NCBI RefSeq assembly: GCF_004135605.1
Contig: NZ_SDPT01000002.1
Location: 620,001 to 684,000, forward strand
Source: Sphingomonas desiccabilis
GTDB lineage: Bacteria > Pseudomonadota > Alphaproteobacteria > Sphingomonadales > Sphingomonadaceae
Direction: 5' to 3'
DNA length: 64,000 nucleotides
Made by a program: the position numbers and the translations under genes. Within the stretch, counting starts at the first letter, position 1. Every line of letters starts with the position of its first letter. Shown one piece after another: positions 63,920 to 64,000 of the stretch. The notes below the pieces were generated by a model. The model made no database searches. It was not told where the DNA came from and saw only the letters and a list, made by a program, of their open reading frames with translations.

Positions 63920-64000
63920 ATGACTCCCCATCCTTCCACCGCGGTTCCGCGGTCGTTGTTCGTGTTCTCCATCTTCTACGGCGGCATGGTCTGCATCGCG
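63920..64000 (+). CDS. Start of a probable queuosine precursor transporter (truncated by window end)
   Basis: 27 codons from ATG 63920, ending LFVFSIFYGGMVCIA at the window edge. The block YGGMVCIA just after the first hydrophobic stretch is typical of VUT/YhhQ-type queuosine precursor transporters. It is too short for certainty. The divergent nucleoside transporter is the nearest neighbour. Confidence 0.5.
   Translation, partial: MTPHPSTAVPRSLFVFSIFYGGMVCIA

Overview
The window looks like chromosomal DNA from a high-GC alphaproteobacterium of the Sphingomonas type. The evidence is the gene set and gene order: STN-type TonB receptor behind FecI/FecR, BamD-RecN, an HNH endonuclease next to GluQRS and a HIG1 protein, DUF885 and M61 peptidases, a DUF6894 protein, and palindromic intergenic repeats built around CCCCGGC-loop-GCCGGGG. 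This is inference from gene content; no rRNA, tRNA or CRISPR array was seen.

Region 1 (1-10.9 kb) is accessory and scarred. It opens inside a TonB-dependent receptor, then carries a frameshifted fragment of a flavodoxin-fold NAD(P)H:quinone oxidoreductase cut at a CTAG site by a decayed IS5-family element. Next come a short divergent cis-prenyltransferase (UppS fold) and non-coding debris. The main feature is one intact 2,041-residue gene fusing a DUF4011 region, a split SF1 helicase, an MTES_1575-type nuclease, DUF3320 and a C-terminal Schlafen-like AlbA_2 domain. It is the best candidate here for an uncharacterised, possibly defensive, nucleic-acid-processing system.

Region 2 (10.9-18.5 kb) holds an MFS exporter and a signalling cluster: a membrane GGDEF-EAL protein, an RpfF-like DSF synthase with both catalytic glutamates, and a second membrane GGDEF protein. 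It ends with a leader-like segment (palindromes, a very strong Shine-Dalgarno, a 24-codon ORF, a terminator) in front of a Crp/Fnr regulator.

Region 3 (18.7-36.7 kb) concerns the envelope and peptides: DUF6894 protein, M61 and DUF885 metallopeptidases, a 1,300-residue autotransporter with a TIGR03032 protein, a FecI-FecR-TonB receptor unit, a translationally coupled DUF4173/response regulator/histidine kinase operon on the opposite strand, and RarD.

Region 4 (36.7-51 kb) is core housekeeping (phosphomannose isomerase, BamD, RecN, M28 peptidase, NAD(P)-binding SDR, EamA exporter, threonine aldolase, class A PBP). Between the genes lie several REP/REPIN-like palindromes and a dispersed motif of about 30 bp.

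Region 5 (51-64 kb) contains a frameshifted small exported-protein gene, HNH endonuclease, GluQRS, HIG1, PduO-type adenosyltransferase, ergothioneine genes egtB-egtD, a DUF1176 lipoprotein, 3-hydroxyacyl-CoA dehydrogenase, the overlapping trehalose operon otsB-GH15-otsA, a CNT nucleoside transporter, and the start of a probable queuosine-precursor transporter.
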